64,000 nucleotides of DNA from Aporrectodea caliginosa (lineage: Eukaryota > Annelida > Clitellata > Crassiclitellata > Lumbricidae): assembly GCA_020284085.1 (NCBI GenBank), contig JACEVL010000209.1, forward strand, positions 749,501 through 813,500. The letters are read 5' to 3'. Shown piece after piece: positions 22,696 through 33,984 of the stretch. Position 1 is the first letter of the stretch. The number at the start of each line of letters is the position of its first letter. A model generated the notes under the pieces. The model did not search any database, was not told where the DNA came from, and was given only the letters and a program-made list of their open reading frames with translations. Made by a program: the position numbers and the translations under genes.

Positions 22696-22777
22696 GACGA
22701 GGTGGCCGAGTGGTTAAGGCGATGGACTGCTAATCCATTGGGGTCTCCCCGCGTGGGTTCGAATCCCATCCTCGTCG
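22696..22777 (+). tRNA. tRNA-Ser (GCT)
   Basis: An 82-nt class II tRNA. Acceptor stem GACGAGG pairs with CCTCGTC and the discriminator is G. A box is TGGCCGAGTGGTTAAGG. The anticodon loop holds GCT at 22729-22731. There is a long variable arm, and the B box is GGTTCGAATCC. All parts agree with animal tRNA-Ser(GCT). Confidence 0.96.
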
Positions 22778-23022
22778 GATACAATTTTGCGAATATTACA
22801 GTTAAACTGTTAACAAAATCGTAAAATTATCCAGGGTTATGTCACTGAATTTTCTGTCGAGATTACCGAAAAGTTAGGTTTTCCTCACTATGTTCAAAGA
22901 CTGCATTCGGGCCAAGCAATCTTTAGACGCTCATCGTAGGCTATTTATTTTGGTCTCCCATGGGCTCTCACGGGTCAGGCTTCATAATGTCGTCCACCAC
23001 TGTCAACTGCATGCTATACTGT

Positions 23023-24241
23023 CAGTGGCGGCTCTACAGGGGGGCCATTATTCTTGCCCCCCAACTGAGGTTGTGGGGCCCCCAGTGGCCCCCCCAAATT
23101 TTATTCCAAAATATTATGAAATATGGTATCATTTAATTTTGATATTTTCAAAGGTATGACTTACTTGCTTAAGCATGATGAAATCCGATGTCATTAATTG
23201 TATTTGTGGTGTTTTCACAGACACGACCTATTTACTTCCTGAGAGTCTTAGGGGCGGCGAAAATTATTTTCTTGTCGTATAAGCTACTTCCTGCTATCCA
23301 TTGATTACTGACTCCCTATCCGCAAGTATACTGAGTACAGGGTAGCTGCCCTGGTATGGCGACATCACCAGCTAAGGCTTCGCCCAATTTACCTCCGAGA
23401 GCAATGCTGTCTGACTTCGGGTATCCCCAATGCTTTACGGAAAGGGAGTTCTTTGGTTTCGTTCGCTTATACTGCAACAGTACTATGAAGAATCGAGCCT
23501 TTTCAGTGGTAGGCCCAGTGGTTTGGAACGTCCTTCCTTTAGACCTACGCCTACACACTGAGACTCTATCTGAATCCTTCCTTAACAAACTTAAAACTGT
23601 ACTACCCTGGTCTACCCTACCCAAACAGTGTGTTCATAAATGCCCAGGCTCTTTTCGGGCTCTGCTGCAGATAAAAACTCTGTGCATCGTTCTGAAGTGG
23701 ACCCACAGACTGCATTTAGGCAACTGTCTGCATCCATTTATTATATCATTTCGAACTAAATCGACAATTGTCTGACCATTCGCTTAGCCTACTATTATGA
23801 TTGGTATACAATCTTTAACGCCAAAACACAAGTCTTTTCTGATTTTAGACATATCTGCAAAGCAAATAATTATGTCTGATATTCGTTTCAGAGAGCAGTT
23901 TATCAATGCTGTTAGTTGAATGTGTTCGTGCAGAGTCGATTATCATGGGTCACATGGGTGCCTTTGTGGAACAGTTTGACTCTAGGCATGACAGTCTTAA
24001 TAAAACTTGCACTTAATTAAAAGTGCATGTATTGTTTGTAGTTCATAGGTTTTATTTTTAACAAAGTGAGTCTGTTTCCATTTGTGTCTTAACTTGAGGC
24101 TGTTGATTAAACAATTCATGTAGCTCCAATACAGGTATCTTGTCACCATTCTCACTTTTGACGAAAATAGACTGGCCCCTCCATCTGTTTCCCCGGCCCC
24201 TCCGTGGCCCCCCCTGTTGCAAAAGTCTAGAGCCGCCACTG
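23023..24241. mobile_element. hAT-type non-autonomous element carrying a LINE fragment
   Basis: Ends CAGTGGCGGCTCTA in inverted orientation, flanked by TATACTGT at 23015-23022 and 24242-24249 (perfect 8-bp duplication). Sub-terminal GGCCCC-rich sequence appears at both ends. The interior holds a LINE reverse-transcriptase fragment instead of transposase, so it is non-autonomous or a host for a later LINE insertion. Confidence 0.88.
23340..23660 (+). pseudogene. LINE reverse-transcriptase C-terminal fragment inside an hAT element
   Basis: The plus frame reads LPPRAMLSDFGYP, then STMKNRAFSVVGPVVWNVLP and LSESFLNKLKTVLP. The AFSVVGPxxWNxLP signature is the C-terminal tail of L2/CR1-like LINE proteins. 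No polymerase core is present. Confidence 0.75.
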
Positions 24242-25485
24242 TATACTGTTCCCAGTATGGTGGGGCTTCCATAGTAATCAGGAACTTACTCGCTTAGCGC
24301 ACTGGTCCGCAAGTTGGTAGGCCTACGACTTAGCTTCCTACCCAAATCTCCACACTTTTGAGGAACTTTGTAAAACGGTGAGTCGGTGACTATAAGACCT
24401 CTTAAAAAATCCAGGCCACACCATTCACAACCTACTTCCCTCTGTCTATTGTACTGGTCATGACCTGCGCCCACGCTCACGTAAACGTGTTCTCCCTAGA
24501 TTTAGATTCTCTTACCAGATGCGGTTTCTTGGCTAGGATGTTGTGCAGTTAGACTTCTGTTTTCTAGTTGACTTTAGTTTCTCCTAATTTTCGTTTATTT
24601 GCCGCAATTATTATTGACTTTGTATGTAAAGCGCCGAGCGCTTGCTTGCGTTTAATAAAGAACGCACTTATTTACTGACCCCAGTGGAGGAAGGAGTGGC
24701 TCACTAGTCACTACACAAATAAATGTATTAAGGGATTTAAGGCCTCCGTACTACAGCCTACTAGGTACTAATACCCGTACTATCGGTGGAAATTGTATCA
24801 AGGCACTCGGTAGAGGAGTGTCCTGGTACCCATCAAAGGACCATGCAAACCACGCCTTGCGTGGGTGGTCGGTCTGGACTCTGGAGAGAGTAGGCCTATA
24901 GCGATCAGAGGCTCCAATTGTCTTCTACCGCCAATTCTGTAACAGGGAGTTGCCTTACCTGTCTGGCAATTTAGTTGCTGGCAAACTGTAATAAAAATGC
25001 TGTTCTTTACTGAAATTATTTCTGTACACTACACTAGAGTGCTAGACTAAAGTAGGCCTATGTATTTTTAATGTAGCAATTAAGCCTGCACCAGAGATGC
25101 AATCATGCAAATAACGGACATTCAAACTTTAACATTCTAAAATCTAAACATTACACCAACATTACAAGCTAGCCTATAATATTACTTTTATTTCTTTTAA
25201 AATTCGACGGGGGAAACGCCCTTGGTTCAGTGAGAAAACGAGTGCCTTGTGTAAGGTTCTGCCACTAGAGTACCGTATAAAAAGGTTGAAAACCACCGTC
25301 TTACTCTTGTAATGTTTCTACAGCGTGTAGCTTTAACAACTGTAGTTGGTTATATGCATGACATGGATTGTTAGTAACTTTGATTTATTTCCTTCCTGCC
25401 GTGTTATAATTTGAGGAATGATCCTGATAACAGCTTCTTAGGCTACGACTGCTCATTAACGGGTTTACTAATAAACAACTAGTAG

Positions 25486-26717
25486 CATAGGCGCAACCAC
25501 CCTATGGGACCTGTGGGACGCGTCCCCCAACTTTCGAACAGCTTGGGACCGTCCCCCAACTTTTGAAAATTGTGAGGCAAACAAGAGCCCAAAATGCACT
25601 CCATTTGGTATCAAATGCTCCAAATTGCGTCGGTAGCTGGGGCTCCGCCCCAGACCCCCATGGGGGAACTTACGACGCTCCCCCATACCCCTATAGTCGT
25701 TTAGGAGCTTCTTGCCTTTCGTAATCTCTCCCCTTTGTATTATTATTGCCAGTATAGTACAAGGCTCTGGCCTTGGACCTACTGATTTTGTCATAGCCAT
25801 TTCTAGCCTTAAACCTAAATACTGCAGTGGAAACCGTCTCACTAAATTTGCCGACGATAGCCACTTGCTGGTCCCTGGGCTTCCTGCATTGACAGCACTC
25901 TTCTGAACTTGACCATATCTCTAAGTGGGCATCCATTAGGAATCTTAAATTAAACCATGTTAAGACCAGAGAAATGGTTGTCAAACGACCGAGGTCCAAA
26001 CCGATTGCCCTCCCTCCTCTTATCCCTGGCATCGAGCGGGTCCAGGAGATGGTTATTTTGGGTGTCACCATCTCTGATGGGATTGGCTTTGGGGCACACA
26101 TGGACAAAATATGCTGCAAAGCCCGAAAATCCATGTTCGGCTACGTGTTTTGGTCGCCCACGGTCACCACGGTCAACGTCTCTTTGACGTTGTTAGGGCT
26201 ATACTACCCTCGCACGGCTACTCTATGCCTCCTCTGTTTGGTGGGGATTTGCCACTGTAGGGGAACGTAAACGCCTTAACGGTATTCTGAGAAAAATTGA
26301 CCCGTTCAGGCTTCCTCCCTGTCGATTTTCCTAGGTTTGACAAACACTGTTCTAGAGCGTATTCTACTCGTTTCCGTTCAATCCTCTTAAACCCTTGTCA
26401 CGTCCAGTTTATTCATACATATAGTCACATTTTTCACAGATCTAGATGGTTTAGGTATACTTTTATATCGAAATCATCGGTGAAAAATTTGAGGTAAATT
26501 AAAGCCCAAAATGTAGGCCTACTCCATTTAGCATCATATGTTCAAAATTGCGTCGGCGCCGATGGGGAGCTTACGACGCTCCCCCATACCCCCAGTCGTT
26601 AGGGGCTTCTTGCCTTCGGCAATCGCAACTTCGCGCCTTCGGTGTCGCAATTCCACCTCCCCCACTCTAGACATTCTAGTAGGTCCCCCCAACTTCTGGA
26701 CCGTGGTTGCGCCCCTG
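25486..26717. mobile_element. hAT-type element with internal duplication and LINE insertion
   Basis: Flanked by ACTAGTAG at 25478-25485 and 26718-26725 (perfect 8-bp duplication). The ends share GGCGCAACCAC in inverted orientation. Two related blocks (about 25,588-25,715 and 26,500-26,620; AAATTGCGTCGG, TTACGACGCTCCCCCATACCC, GCTTCTTGCCTTCG) flank a LINE fragment. Block 2 carries an extra TAGGCCT at 26,514. Confidence 0.85.
25735..26480 (+). pseudogene. LINE reverse-transcriptase palm fragment
   Basis: The plus strand encodes GSGLGPTDFVIAISSLKP and LTKFADDSHLLVPG (the FADD form of the catalytic YADD box), then, in other frames, MVVKRPRSKP and MVILGVTISDGIGF. These are consecutive blocks of a non-LTR reverse transcriptase broken by frameshifts. 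Confidence 0.8.
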
Positions 26718-27543
26718 ACTAGTAGAGCAAGATCACAACAGTAGTCCCTACCAATACCATCCCTAAATGTGGGTGGTAGGAGTGCCCCAGTAGGCGTACA
26801 ATCGAAACTACGTCTATGCGCATTCGCGCTATGAGGTGCCTCAAGAGGGAAAGCATTAACACGGGTTTGTTAATTGGAACACAAAATTAGTCATGCAGTA
26901 GCTTTTACGATTACACAGAAACAGTTATCAACATCTCAAATTAAGTCAACATGAAAAACTCGTTAAAAGCAACAAGATAACTCAGTTGCCATGTAGACGT
27001 CCACAGGACTTAACATCGTTATCTGAATCAAGTCCACGTTCAAGAATGTTTTCGTTTTTATGCAGCAGTGTCCAAAGCTCTAGACACTAGGTTTGGTCAC
27101 AAGACTGGTCCAAGAAAAAGCTAAGATCATTCAGAACCAGAACCAGAACCAGAATACAGGAATGAACATTCAGAACACAGAATTATTTTTGCGATTGACA
27201 GATTGAGTCACCCCTCAGCACAGTTGGTCACAAGGGTCTCCGATATATATAGCCTAGCCTAAAAGCGATTTGATCTTAGGAGAGATCATTTTCCATGTCA
27301 ATCTCTCCTCTGGTACAGAATAACTCTCTCATTGAGAGATACATGATTTCCCCAATACATTTCGCAGCTGTCCAAAGGCCTTCCCCATTGGTTCCATTGA
27401 GAATACATTTTACCCATACATTTTATTGTTGCTCTGATCATTTTCCCCAATGGGTCCAGACTCCAGAGCTCTTTTCTACAATGGGTCCAGAGATGTTTTT
27501 CACAGCGGGCCAGTCGCAAATTGCATCCCACTGAAAGGAACTA

Positions 27544-28662
27544 TTAAGCGTCTGACGGAGGCTTAGCTTTTGCTGGAGTTTTTGTGTCTGTTGAAGTACT
27601 TGCGTTTGCTGGAGCCTTTTTCTTTTCCAGGAGTTTCATGGCCAACTGACTGACGACCTCCGACAAATTCCTGGCTAGGGCTTTTCTGGCTGTGTCCGGA
27701 ATCATCGGGAGCAGCGTCTTCAGGCACATATCTCCCAGTTCCAGCACAAGAGTTTTCCCGATGGCAGCAACCTGTCCGGCGCCTACCTGTCGCAGACCCT
27801 CTGCCACTGGCCGGTTGTTCTGAACGTTGTTTGATACCTGCTGCGAAACCTGGTTCCAGGTAGACTGGGCAGACTTCTGCACGAGGCTCTGGGTCACACT
27901 CCAAAATGTTCCTCCCGCACTGGTGACTGCGTTCCATAAACGCCAGCGTCGTTGTTCGTTACAGGTCGCTATTACTTGTTGCGGTTGATTGCCGAATGTG
28001 TTACCATGACCACACATAATGCAGGTGATTTTGTGGATGCGTCCATCGGGATGTAAACTAACGTCAAATAAGTTTACATTGGTGTTGGGGCATTTGATGC
28101 ACTCGATTCCCTCCCCACTGAACTCTACCTCGGCTGCTGCGTCAAACCCCGAGCCCCATTCCCCGTCGTTCGAAAACGGCCCAGAACCAGCACACGCATC
28201 TGATTCGTGGAATGTGTTGCCATGGTCACAGTTCAAGCAGGTGATGCTCCGCAGGTGCCCGTTGTCATGGCGGCTGACGCTGAAGCAAGCTGGTTCCTTG
28301 TTATTACATCTGCAGCATTCAATTCCAACCAAATCCAACCCGTCATCACCGTCGCCATCTCTAGCGAGGTCTTCATCAGAGGAGGTGGACAAAGTATACG
28401 GCTGATTGCATCTCTTACACTTGAGACGATGAGCTGCCTTTGTTTCTTCCGCATCTTCTCCATTTCCTGCTCCTTCCTCTCTTCCATCTCCGGATTGCCC
28501 TTCTTCCAGTTCGATGAAGAGCGGGTCAGAGTTGCCACATATGCGGCAAGGTCTGCACCGGAAGCTGCCTTCGCTCAGCATCCTCAGTCGGTCCTCGTGA
28601 TTCAGGACCCTCTGTAGGTCATCGCCTGGTCTCCTTTCGTCGCCATGACAACCAGTTGCCAT
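27544..28662 (-). CDS. Unrecognised protein with three zinc ribbons, 372 aa
   Basis: The longest unassigned open frame. The first ATG at 28662 is chosen because the frame has a TAG a short distance upstream and a good acceptor (TTTCTTTACAG, exon start 28713) lies just 5', suggesting a non-coding first exon. Three CxxC pairs of pairs are visible: C36/C39 with C82/C85, C116/C119 with C142/C145, and C188/C191 with C214/C217. The last two ribbons are clear repeats (RSITCLNCDHGNTF and HKITCIMCGHGNTF) with identical 26-residue spacing. Residues 50-75 and 95-112 are acidic and low in complexity, 240-345 look helical, and the tail is Lys/Ala/Pro-rich. Zinc binding is inferred from the cysteines. I do not recognise the family, and nothing nearby suggests a function. 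Coding is supported by length, Cys periodicity and composition unlike the surroundings. Confidence 0.72.
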   Translation of the reverse strand: MATGCHGDERRPGDDLQRVLNHEDRLRMLSEGSFRCRPCRICGNSDPLFIELEEGQSGDGREEGAGNGEDAEETKAAHRLKCKRCNQPYTLSTSSDEDLARDGDGDDGLDLVGIECCRCNNKEPACFSVSRHDNGHLRSITCLNCDHGNTFHESDACAGSGPFSNDGEWGSGFDAAAEVEFSGEGIECIKCPNTNVNLFDVSLHPDGRIHKITCIMCGHGNTFGNQPQQVIATCNEQRRWRLWNAVTSAGGTFWSVTQSLVQKSAQSTWNQVSQQVSNNVQNNRPVAEGLRQVGAGQVAAIGKTLVLELGDMCLKTLLPMIPDTARKALARNLSEVVSQLAMKLLEKKKAPANASTSTDTKTPAKAKPPSDA

Positions 28663-29739
28663 CTCTAATTCGTCTGCGGCCGCAACACCAACGATTAGAA
28701 ACAACTACGGTTCCTGTAAAGAAATAATAATAATTCTAAGTAAGGTTCTAAAGATAGGTGATATAAACATAAACAACGCGATACTTTTCTTAAATGTTCA
28801 TGCAAAAACAACGACTAATTAGGCCTACTAATTCTTATTACTTCTACCCACAACCACCCATTATAATCTAATCTAATCCATTCTAATTATTATTAAATAA
28901 ATTTATAATCTAATCTAATCCAAGCTAACCTATAGTGACTTGCATAGTGCAGTTATCATAATGCACAGGGAATCAACATTGACAGTTTCTTCAAGTGAAG
29001 TCATACGTAGTCAAATATATCATAACTATATATATATATATATATATAGTCAATTCCAACGCTCAGGAAATTTATACAGGCTATAGGGGCAGGTGATTTA
29101 GGGTGGACTTTGATGTGATAGGCTATAATTATATGCGGCAATCATACGAACATCCATCCAGTGGCGCAACTGGCAATGGGTTCAAGTAGACCAGACCCCT
29201 GCGATACCAATGCCATCACTTTTGATATGTTTAGGTGTACCCTCCTCCACAGTCGGAATGGAACCATTTGGGGGCCTTGACATTTCAATCATGGACTCCT
29301 GGCACCTCGGCCAAGAAAATGGATCACTTGTCGGGAATGGACTTATTAATATTTTCCACATGCTACTATCAGAAGAAAGTCATGGAAAAAATGTCAGGAC
29401 GTTTAGTCCAAATTTTATGCACTTCTGAGTTTTAAATGAAAATATAAAAAAATCATTTGACGGGAAATCGCCAATAAATATTCAGCCTGTCTTTATCTGA
29501 TGCATTAATTACATATTGTGGCCTTCATACATCATGTGGCATAATATAGTTTGTAATACACTGAGCCAAAGGTACATGCAGTTGCATTAATTAAACGCAA
29601 AAATCAATAATCACGGTTATAAGAAAATCCATTTTCTGGCTGATTTAGCATTTGAGACAAGTGGACCTTTTTTGGCCGACAGGCCGAGGTCATTCAGTTA
29701 CAAAACAGACATCTACGGAGCTGTGAGAGAGTATAAGGA

Positions 29740-30142
29740 TCCTGAGTGGCCGAGTGGGTTGGTAACCTGCTCGTCACGCCGGCGCCCCGGGTTCGCTTCC
29801 CGGTCGGTCGGTTTATCAGAAATTAATTTCTCGGATCTTTACTGCGGGTGGCTCGGTCGCATTATAAACGTGGAGTACAATACAACACACAATACAACAC
29901 ATCACAATACAACTGGGGCGCGGTGGTTTAGGGGTATGTTCGGTGCCTTGCAGCTGGAGGGTTGCGGGTTCGAATCCACCTCAAAGCCGCCGCGTAGGGA
30001 CCCTGGGCAAGTCCTTCACTCGCAATTGCTCAAGCGCTTCGGCGTGAAACTCCGATTCCGCGTTCGCGCAGTAGTCGGGAGCGCCTCTGAATGGGAAATC
30101 TGGAAGGGGCGCTATAACAAGTGTTCAAATACAATACAATAC
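29740..30142 (+). mobile_element. Dimeric SINE with two tRNA-like heads
   Basis: Head 1 (about 29,740-29,815) has CCTGAGTGGCCGAGTGGG and CCCGGGTTCGCTTCCC, like a Ser/Leu-type tRNA. Head 2 (about 29,914-29,985) has GGTGGTTTAGGGGTA and GCGGGTTCGAATCC. An ACAAT spacer separates them. The body ends GTCGGGAGCGCCTCTGAAT, GGGGCGCTATAACAAGTG and an AATAC tail. A second copy lies at 38.3-38.7 kb and head 2 alone at 54.0-54.2 kb. Confidence 0.88.
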
Positions 30143-30311
30143 TGTACTGTAGGCTACTGTACACATCACAGCGAGTCAGCGATCCTCGCAACTCATGCAG
30201 TAAAATGCTTTTATATAATAATATAGATTTAAGTAAGTTGAGAATGTAGGCCTATGGGCCTAGCTAAAACGGATAATTACAAAATACAGTGAAAAGTGAT
30301 AACTCCAGAAA

Positions 30312-31697
30312 GGTTCCATGACATTTAAACACACGACACATAATCACGCGATACTTAAACACAGACACTTCAACACACGGCAGATAAACACAAGGACATA
30401 TAAACACACGGATGGCTTACAACTGCTAACGAAATTCTGCGTTTCCATGTCTACAAAACCATCATAGAAGGTTCTCGCCAATTTCATCGATACTTGTCCA
30501 AAGATATGTTGGGAGTTGTTGATCCAATAGTACAAAGGAATGCCTTCTTTGGACATACTGAGAATCTTTTGCTTGCGATATTAACCGATGACAGAAGTTA
30601 TATAAGAGAACTGGCATCCGGGCAACAAGGCTCATCTACTACAGTCAGACAGTGTGCCAACTTTTAACTTTGCTGCTACAGATTACGTTGACTTAATAAG
30701 TTGAAAAGCAACCAGCAGATGTCTGGAACTTGTTAACCTCTTCGTAAAAGGCTTCTGTCATACGATGAAATCGTGGAACTTGTCAAGAACAAGAATGCGA
30801 ATGAAACGAAGCCATTATTGAATTTCCAAAGTTTCTTAGTCTTACCCAATCAAGTTAAAGATGCATCAGACTTGTAACTGAAGAGTCACCGTCTGTGTGA
30901 CAGTGTGTGTAAAATGAAGATCAAAGAGATGGATTTATACGGGCCATACTAGAATCAAGAAGCTTTATTAAAACGTTTGATTCAAAATCTGATTTTCGAG
31001 CAACGAGATATGTTTGAAGAGTGATTCGAGAAATCTTGACAGACAAAATGTTCAGCAAATAATTCTAATCAAACCAATTTCAATTTCAGAATTTGCATTA
31101 TTTAGTGTTCAAGTGAAAGTAATTTTGCATAGTTTAGTCCGTTCATATCATTGAGGTTACAGCATAATAGTAGGCTATGCACGTTACACAATTTAACGCA
31201 TTATGAAAGATCTCAATGTTTCCGGTTATAGTGAGATTGGTTTTGACAGTTGGGGCACCTCAAAACATAATACTAGAGACAAGATATTTTACGCTAGCAC
31301 TGCTAGTATCCATACACAAGTTTTGCACCCCTGCCAATTGAAGATTCTCCAAAAATATTTTTCCTTATAACTTTCACTCCACCCTACTGTTCACTGTCCA
31401 GTTAGTCTCTATATAGCTGCAGACGTACTCCAGTATTTGCATGCAATAGCTCATTTATCGCACCAATAACTTTTCGCACTTTTACTTTTATAAGACAGTT
31501 AGGGTTCATTAATTTGCCGAAACCGATCTTAAAGATTTTGTCGAATATGGCGCTGTGTTTATCTGCCGTGTGTTTATATGTCCTTGTGTTTATATGTTTT
31601 TGTGTTTATATGTCCTTGTGTTTATCTGCCGTGTGTTGAAGTGTCTGTGTTTAAGTATCGCGTGATTATGTGTCGTGTGTTTAAATGTCGGCAGACC
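30312..31697. mobile_element. DNA transposon with about 100-bp inverted repeats and 9-bp target duplication
   Basis: Terminal inverted repeats of about 90-100 bp built from AACACACGRCA-type words match almost perfectly (left 30,319-30,411, right 31,590-31,690). CTCCAGAAA occurs at 30303-30311 and 31698-31706. Long inverted repeats with a 9-bp duplication suggest a Mutator-like element; the outer eight bases of the two ends match poorly. The interior holds a decayed coding region. Confidence 0.78.
30425..31000 (+). pseudogene. Decayed element-encoded protein inside the 30.3-31.7 kb transposon
   Basis: The plus frame is open from 30,425 to a stop at 30,667 and reads DPIVQRNAFFGHTENLLLA and LTDDRSYIRELA. 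After a frameshift it continues as FNFAATDYVDLIS, and later CIRLVTEESPSVCDS and FIRAILESR in other frames. These blocks resemble, from memory, an uncharacterised protein type common in hydra and insect genomes (RNAxFxHxEN...LT/MxDxRxxIREL...NFxAxDYxDLI). It is broken by frameshifts and stops. Function unknown. Confidence 0.5.
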
Positions 31698-32883
31698 CTC
31701 CAGAAAGGCTATAAACTGGATAAAATAAAATTGTAGGCGTATAGGGGCCTATGTAATAGGATCGACGATCGTAAAGAAAACTGCAATCTCTTAGAGAAAA
31801 TAGCATATCCAAAATTAAGTGGCCAAGGGCGGCTTTTCGGCCATCGCCCCGGGGCATTTCATCTCCATACGCCACTGTTCGCGCCTTCAGCCCTCGCTGT
31901 CTTGGACTCTCTCAATTTAATCCAGGTATATGGCCCTAAGGGCCTACTGTGCCCCAAATGCTAAAAATGTCGCGTACAGCGGGGTAACACCGCTGTTACT
32001 GCCGCTTAGCTTTAAGGGTGTTTAATAGGCTATCGATTACCACTTGGCTCTGACGTAGGCTATCACCCGTTAATGCCTTGTGCATTAGACGGTCACAGGA
32101 GGTAGGTTTTGCTTACAAATTATGAGAGCATCTGGGCTGCATACTGCATAGGCCTACGAGCAGTTCAGCTTCTAGACTCTATTGAGGGGCTTTAAACCAG
32201 TACTTGCCAAGTTGTGAAGTATATCTCATCCGATCAATTCACTGAAAGATGAGGCCATACGGTTCAATAATTATGTTAGGTCTACATTTCCATTGGGGAG
32301 CGTCAATATTCCTCTGCACTTGGCGTCAATGAACAACCTCCTTACCCCATTAAGCTTAGTGCAGGGATCAATATCTGACAGCAGATGATCAGTCCTAATG
32401 TAACACATAAACTCCGCCGCCACCGTTATCCAGTGTGAATAAACAGAATAGCAACGCTAATGAAAATAACCAATCCTTTAGTCTGCTAGAAACTTACCCT
32501 ATAATCCTATAATTAGGCTACTTACCGCAATTACCTCTATATTGCTCCGCGTTTAAATTGTAAACATACCGTCGTATCGACCTGCTTTAAAAAACCTACA
32601 ATTTCGCTTCAATTCAGTAGGCTATTTCGGAAACATTTTAAACGGAGAACCAACCTGCGCATAATTTGGTCAGACGATGTTTCAATAGCGAAAGCGCGCC
32701 TTGCTTTTAAGCAGCAGCCTAACGAAGCCTCCTTATATACAAATAGGCATGTGCGTCTTCCACTCCCCACAGTGGGTTTATAGATCGATAGGCTGACGTG
32801 TACACAAAACCACGCGCAAGCCGTTGACCCGTTAGACTTAGTCCACAATAATCATAGGCTAATGTTTAGGTCTAGGCTACTTA

Positions 32884-33356
32884 CAGAGGCGGCGACAGAA
32901 ATTCTGGGCCCCTAGGCAGAGCAGTCACGGGCCTTTAAACTAGCTTCAGGCCTTATGAGAAAATTTAAAAAACAAAAATGGAAATAATAAAAGTGCGGGT
33001 TCGACCTACGATAAGCTTATTATATGACCTACAACTGTGATTTTATTAAGACGTTCATTTAAAAATTTTAATTTTCAAATTTATGCTAATCGAATAGCAA
33101 CCTTTCTGGATATAGTTGCAGCAAAATCGTTTATAGACCTAGTATACCCTCGTAGTTCAATGATTTTTCCAGAGCATATTCGATTGCAAGAGGTGCAAGA
33201 CCATTCAGTCTGTCTTGCTTCATAACAGATCGTTGAACATTTTTAATTTGCCTGAGCTTATAATATTTTTTATAAGTTCATTGCGGGCCCCACCCGGGTT
33301 CCTAAAAGTCGTTGGGCCCCTGGGCATTTGCCCCTGCCTCTCTCTCGGCGGGCCTG
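32884..33356. mobile_element. Probable hAT-type element, imperfect target duplication
   Basis: Starts CAGAGGCGGCGAC, ends GGCGGGCCTG, and is flanked by GCTACTTA (32876-32883) and CCTACTTA (33357-33364), seven of eight bases equal. Both ends carry GGGCCCCT. A right-end relative occurs at 34,617-34,668 (CTCCTGGGCATTTGCCC, GGTGGGCCTG). Confidence 0.5.
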
Positions 33357-33984
33357 CCTACTTAGCAGTCATTTATAGGCTCCCCAAAGACTCATGTAAT
33401 ATTATATTTAATATAGAAGTTCGTGGGTTATTGTAGGCTAAAATAGAAAAAGAAAGCGTTGCGACGCGCAGGAACAAAGCATGTCTGTGTTAAGCCTATA
33501 TAAAACGAAAACGATTGGAAATTCCGGATGTGTATGTAGGCCTTATGCATAGGGAAAAGGACGTGGTTATGTCACTTATGTGTTGCAATATGGTCTCAAA
33601 AGACCAGATCTGATGTGATTAAATTCTTTTAATGTTGAATCTCTAGGTAGACACACCGCAACCCATTAAAGAAAGTAGTATTGCCAGTTAAAATGAAAAA
33701 TGGAAATAATTAATAGTTTTTAAATATCTGTTCCAGCAAGGGGAGACTTGGTCAAAGGGGCAACATCAGCTGAAGCTGATCCATGGACTTCTGTATACAT
33801 TAATCAATAATTATTGAAGCTCATGGTTGGGGAGTCTCAATTGGGTATCAAACAAACCTGATTAGCCGTTTCTCAATTGCAATAGCCTACAATACAACTG
33901 TGTACTTGACCGCGGGGACTCCGAAGTAAGGCCTCCGTGATTTGACATTGCCCTCCTTCCAATTCAGAAGTGCACACGCACCCA

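Noticed and set aside
28019..28617. Plus-strand frames of 128 and 136 codons
   Set aside because: They are shadows of the zinc-ribbon gene on the minus strand and lack any motif.
29159..29210. CAGTGGCGCAACTGG as the left end of another hAT element
   Set aside because: No matching right end or 8-bp duplication was found downstream.
29740..29815. Possible tRNA-Leu/Ser gene
   Set aside because: A and B boxes are present but the cloverleaf is degenerate and the same block recurs as the head of a SINE at 38.7 kb.
30344..30556. Minus-strand frame of 70 codons
   Set aside because: It lies opposite the decayed element protein, which has recognisable blocks on the plus strand.
31860..31880. CCATACGCCACTG as the right end of an hAT element
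   Set aside because: No matching left end or duplication was found; probably a truncated copy.
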